Shown: one piece after another, positions 5,440 through 7,150 of the stretch
Position numbering within the stretch: the first letter of the stretch is position 1
Layout: each line of letters opens with the position of its first letter
Origin: Clostridia bacterium
Lineage (GTDB): Bacteria > Bacillota > Clostridia > Saccharofermentanales > Saccharofermentanaceae
DNA: 7,150 bases
Reading direction: 5' to 3'
Assembly: GCA_017881645.1 (NCBI GenBank)
Contig: JADGQQ010000090.1
Location: forward strand, 1-7,150
Notes under the pieces: generated by a model
The model's database searches: none
What the model was told of the DNA's origin: nothing
Seen by the model: the letters and a program-made list of their open reading frames with translations, nothing else
Position numbers and translations under genes: made by a program

Positions 5440-6423
5440 ATGGATTCGCAGGTCGTAGTTATCGAAAATCTGAAAAAGTACTTCCACACCAAAAGGGGAC
5501 CTGTGAAAGCGGTGGACGGCGTGAATCTTCGGGTTGGCGCCGGCGAAATCTTCGGGTTTCTCGGACCGAACGGCGCCGGGAAAACCACGACGCTCCGTAT
5601 CCTGACGACACTTCTCGTTCCTGACTCCGGCGATGCCCGGATTGCGGGATTTGATGTAAAAAAACATCCGGATCAGGTTCGACTACACATTGGCTATGTC
5701 AGTCAGGTCGGCGGTGCCGACAGGCCCGCGACCGGACTGGAAAATCTGATTTTGCAGGGACAGCTGTACGGCATGACTACGCCGACGGCGCGTGCCCGGG
5801 CCCAGGAGCTGATCCGGCTTCTCGATCTTTCGGAATTTGCCGATCGTATTGTTTATACGTATTCCGGCGGACAGCGCCGAAGGCTCGATGTGGCCCTCGG
5901 TCTGATGAACCGCCCGACGATTCTTTTTCTGGACGAGCCGACCACGGGTCTCGACCCGCAGAACCGCGCCAATCTGTGGACGCAGATTCAGAAATTGCGG
6001 CAGGAAGGCACGACGATTTTTCTGACAACGCATTACCTGGACGAGGCGGACACGCTGTGCGACCATATTGCGATCATGGATGACGGGCACATCGTTGCTG
6101 AAGGCATTCCCGCCGATCTCAAAAAACAGGTCGCAGGAGACTGTATCACCATCGGCATGGAACATCCCGCCGAGAAGGCTCCGAAGCTCATTTCGCTTCT
6201 GCAGAAAGCGGACTTCATGCGTGAAGTGAAGCTCGACGACAATCATATGCGCCTCTACGTCACGGACGGCGTCCAGGCAATTTCCGAAGTACTGCGGCTT
6301 TTCGGTCAGGAAGGCGTCCCAATGGAAAACATCACCTTATCCGCCCCGTCTCTGGATGATGTCTTTCTTCGCCAGACCGGACATTCGCTGCGTGACATCA
6401 ATGCACAGGGGGGGAATGTATGA
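5440..6423 (+). CDS. DrrA-like ABC transporter ATP-binding protein
   Basis: The 327-residue protein contains a full nucleotide-binding domain. Walker A is GPNGAGKTT (42-50), the Q-loop glutamine is about 89, and the signature is YSGGQRRRLD (141-150). Walker B is ILFLDEP (161-167), followed by TTGLDPQNR and the switch histidine in TTHYLDEAD (His198). The C-terminal ~100 residues (about 225-327), ending in SLDDVFLRQTG, are the extension typical of the DrrA/daunorubicin-resistance subfamily of ABC-2 exporters. It should energise export by the permease encoded next, at the cytoplasmic face of the membrane. The stop TGA overlaps the permease ATG (ATGA), so the two are translationally coupled. The substrate (drug, lipid or polymer) cannot be inferred. 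Confidence 0.95.
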   Translation: MDSQVVVIENLKKYFHTKRGPVKAVDGVNLRVGAGEIFGFLGPNGAGKTTTLRILTTLLVPDSGDARIAGFDVKKHPDQVRLHIGYVSQVGGADRPATGLENLILQGQLYGMTTPTARARAQELIRLLDLSEFADRIVYTYSGGQRRRLDVALGLMNRPTILFLDEPTTGLDPQNRANLWTQIQKLRQEGTTIFLTTHYLDEADTLCDHIAIMDDGHIVAEGIPADLKKQVAGDCITIGMEHPAEKAPKLISLLQKADFMREVKLDDNHMRLYVTDGVQAISEVLRLFGQEGVPMENITLSAPSLDDVFLRQTGHSLRDINAQGGNV

Positions 6424-7150
6424 AGATATTTCGCGATACAATTCTTCTTTTCCGCAGGAAAATGATGGAAACCCTGCGCAATCCGATTTACATCATCATG
6501 AGTCTTCTGACTCCGGTTCTTTATCTTGTTCTGTTTTCTCCGCTGCTGAAAAACCTGACGAACATTCCGGGATTTTCCTCCGGAAATGTCATGAATGTGT
6601 TCGTACCGGGCCTTCTGGTCATCGTGGCTTTCCTGAACGGACTATTTGTCGGATATAACATGATCGACGAAGTCAGGAACGGTGTGATTGAACGGTTCCG
6701 TGTGACGCCGACGAGCCGTTTTGCGCTCCTGGCCGGCCGTGTGCTTCGGGATCTTGTCAACACACTGGTTATTGTTAATTTCTTCGCCGTAATTGCAATT
6801 CCTTTCGGCTTCAAGATTCACATCGTCGGCTACCTGCTGCTACTGGTCATTCTGAGCCTTGTGCTGATCACCACTTCCTCCTTCGGAAACGCACTCGGAC
6901 TGATTCTGAAAGACGAGGACCGCCTTTCGCCGATCGTTCAGGGAATCAATTTGCCGATCCTTCTACTTTCCGGCATGCTGCTTCCGATGGAACTCGCACC
7001 CAAATGGCTGCAGTATATCGCTCACATCAATCCAGCCTATTATGCGGTAGAGGCCGGTCGGCTTCTCGCCTCGGGACACATTCTCGAAACCAAAGTCGGA
7101 ATTGCATTTCTTTTTCTGGGCGCACTTTGTGCCATAACCGTCACGTGGGC
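6420..7150 (+). CDS. DrrB-like ABC-2 type permease (3' end outside window)
   Basis: The frame from ATG 6420 is open to the right edge, giving 243 complete codons. It begins MKIFRDTILLFRRKMMETLR, a basic cytoplasmic helix usual in ABC-2 permeases. Membrane segments follow at about 22-43, 59-80, 107-129, 134-156, 172-192 and 226 onward. The stretch DEVRNGVIERFRVTPTSR (about 83-100) and the SGMLLPMELAPKWLQYIAHI region followed by NPAYYAVEAGR (about 184-213) are hallmarks of the DrrB/NodJ type. Family members are usually about 250 residues with six helices, so nearly all of the gene is present. A G-rich site (AGGGGGGG, 6407-6414) precedes the start by 5 bases, and the gene overlaps the ATPase stop. 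Confidence 0.93.
   Translation, partial: MKIFRDTILLFRRKMMETLRNPIYIIMSLLTPVLYLVLFSPLLKNLTNIPGFSSGNVMNVFVPGLLVIVAFLNGLFVGYNMIDEVRNGVIERFRVTPTSRFALLAGRVLRDLVNTLVIVNFFAVIAIPFGFKIHIVGYLLLLVILSLVLITTSSFGNALGLILKDEDRLSPIVQGINLPILLLSGMLLPMELAPKWLQYIAHINPAYYAVEAGRLLASGHILETKVGIAFLFLGALCAITVTW

Noticed and set aside
5239..6246. Minus-strand frames opposite the ABC ATPase, up to 187 residues
   Set aside because: These are antisense frames in a GC-richer gene whose plus-strand product carries every ABC motif.
1..7150. CRISPR array, tRNA, rRNA, transposase or attachment site
   Set aside because: No regularly spaced repeats, no RNA gene signatures and no transposase or integrase motifs were seen on either strand.

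Overview
The window looks like part of a chromosome from a low-to-mid-GC Firmicute, probably a member of the Clostridia. The reasons are strong AGGAGG-type ribosome binding sites, a TTG start, PadR/HAAS and ECF-sigma/membrane-partner gene pairs, a YqxD/YaiI-family gene, and a SAP-domain protein of a type I associate with this group. The genus cannot be fixed from sequence alone. No rRNA, tRNA, CRISPR array or insertion sequence was seen.

Layout. Positions 1-1393 (minus strand) hold a two-gene signalling cassette: an ECF-type RNA polymerase sigma factor followed, with an 8-base overlap, by a membrane protein that runs off the left edge. That partner has a short cytoplasmic N-terminus, one membrane segment, a Thr/Pro-rich stalk and at least two fibronectin-III-like external modules. 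The layout resembles an anti-sigma/sensor of the RsgI kind. A possible autoregulatory ECF promoter and an inverted repeat lie upstream. A rho-independent terminator (1569-1598) separates this from a PadR-type repressor and a six-pass HAAS-domain membrane protein (1639-2971, minus), which is driven by a consensus TTGACA/TATAAT promoter.

Positions 3143-3715 (minus) hold a SAP-domain protein in clearly AT-richer DNA than its neighbours, probably acquired. Next is a Cof-type HAD phosphatase (3810-4583, minus). A 263-bp divergent intergenic region separates it from a plus-strand YqxD/YaiI-family gene (4847-5287). The window ends with a DrrA-like ABC ATPase (5440-6423) coupled by an ATGA overlap to a DrrB-like ABC-2 permease that runs off the right edge.

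How the genes work together. Three separate membrane-linked modules sit side by side: an ECF sigma with a surface sensor, PadR with HAAS, and a DrrAB-type exporter. The sequence does not show that they control each other. The least familiar part is the ECF sigma paired with an FN3-bearing sensor. Several longest-ORF starts are not the real starts: for padR and the ABC ATPase the upstream ATG lies inside a TATAAT box, and for the HAD and yqxD genes the upstream start is a TTG without support.
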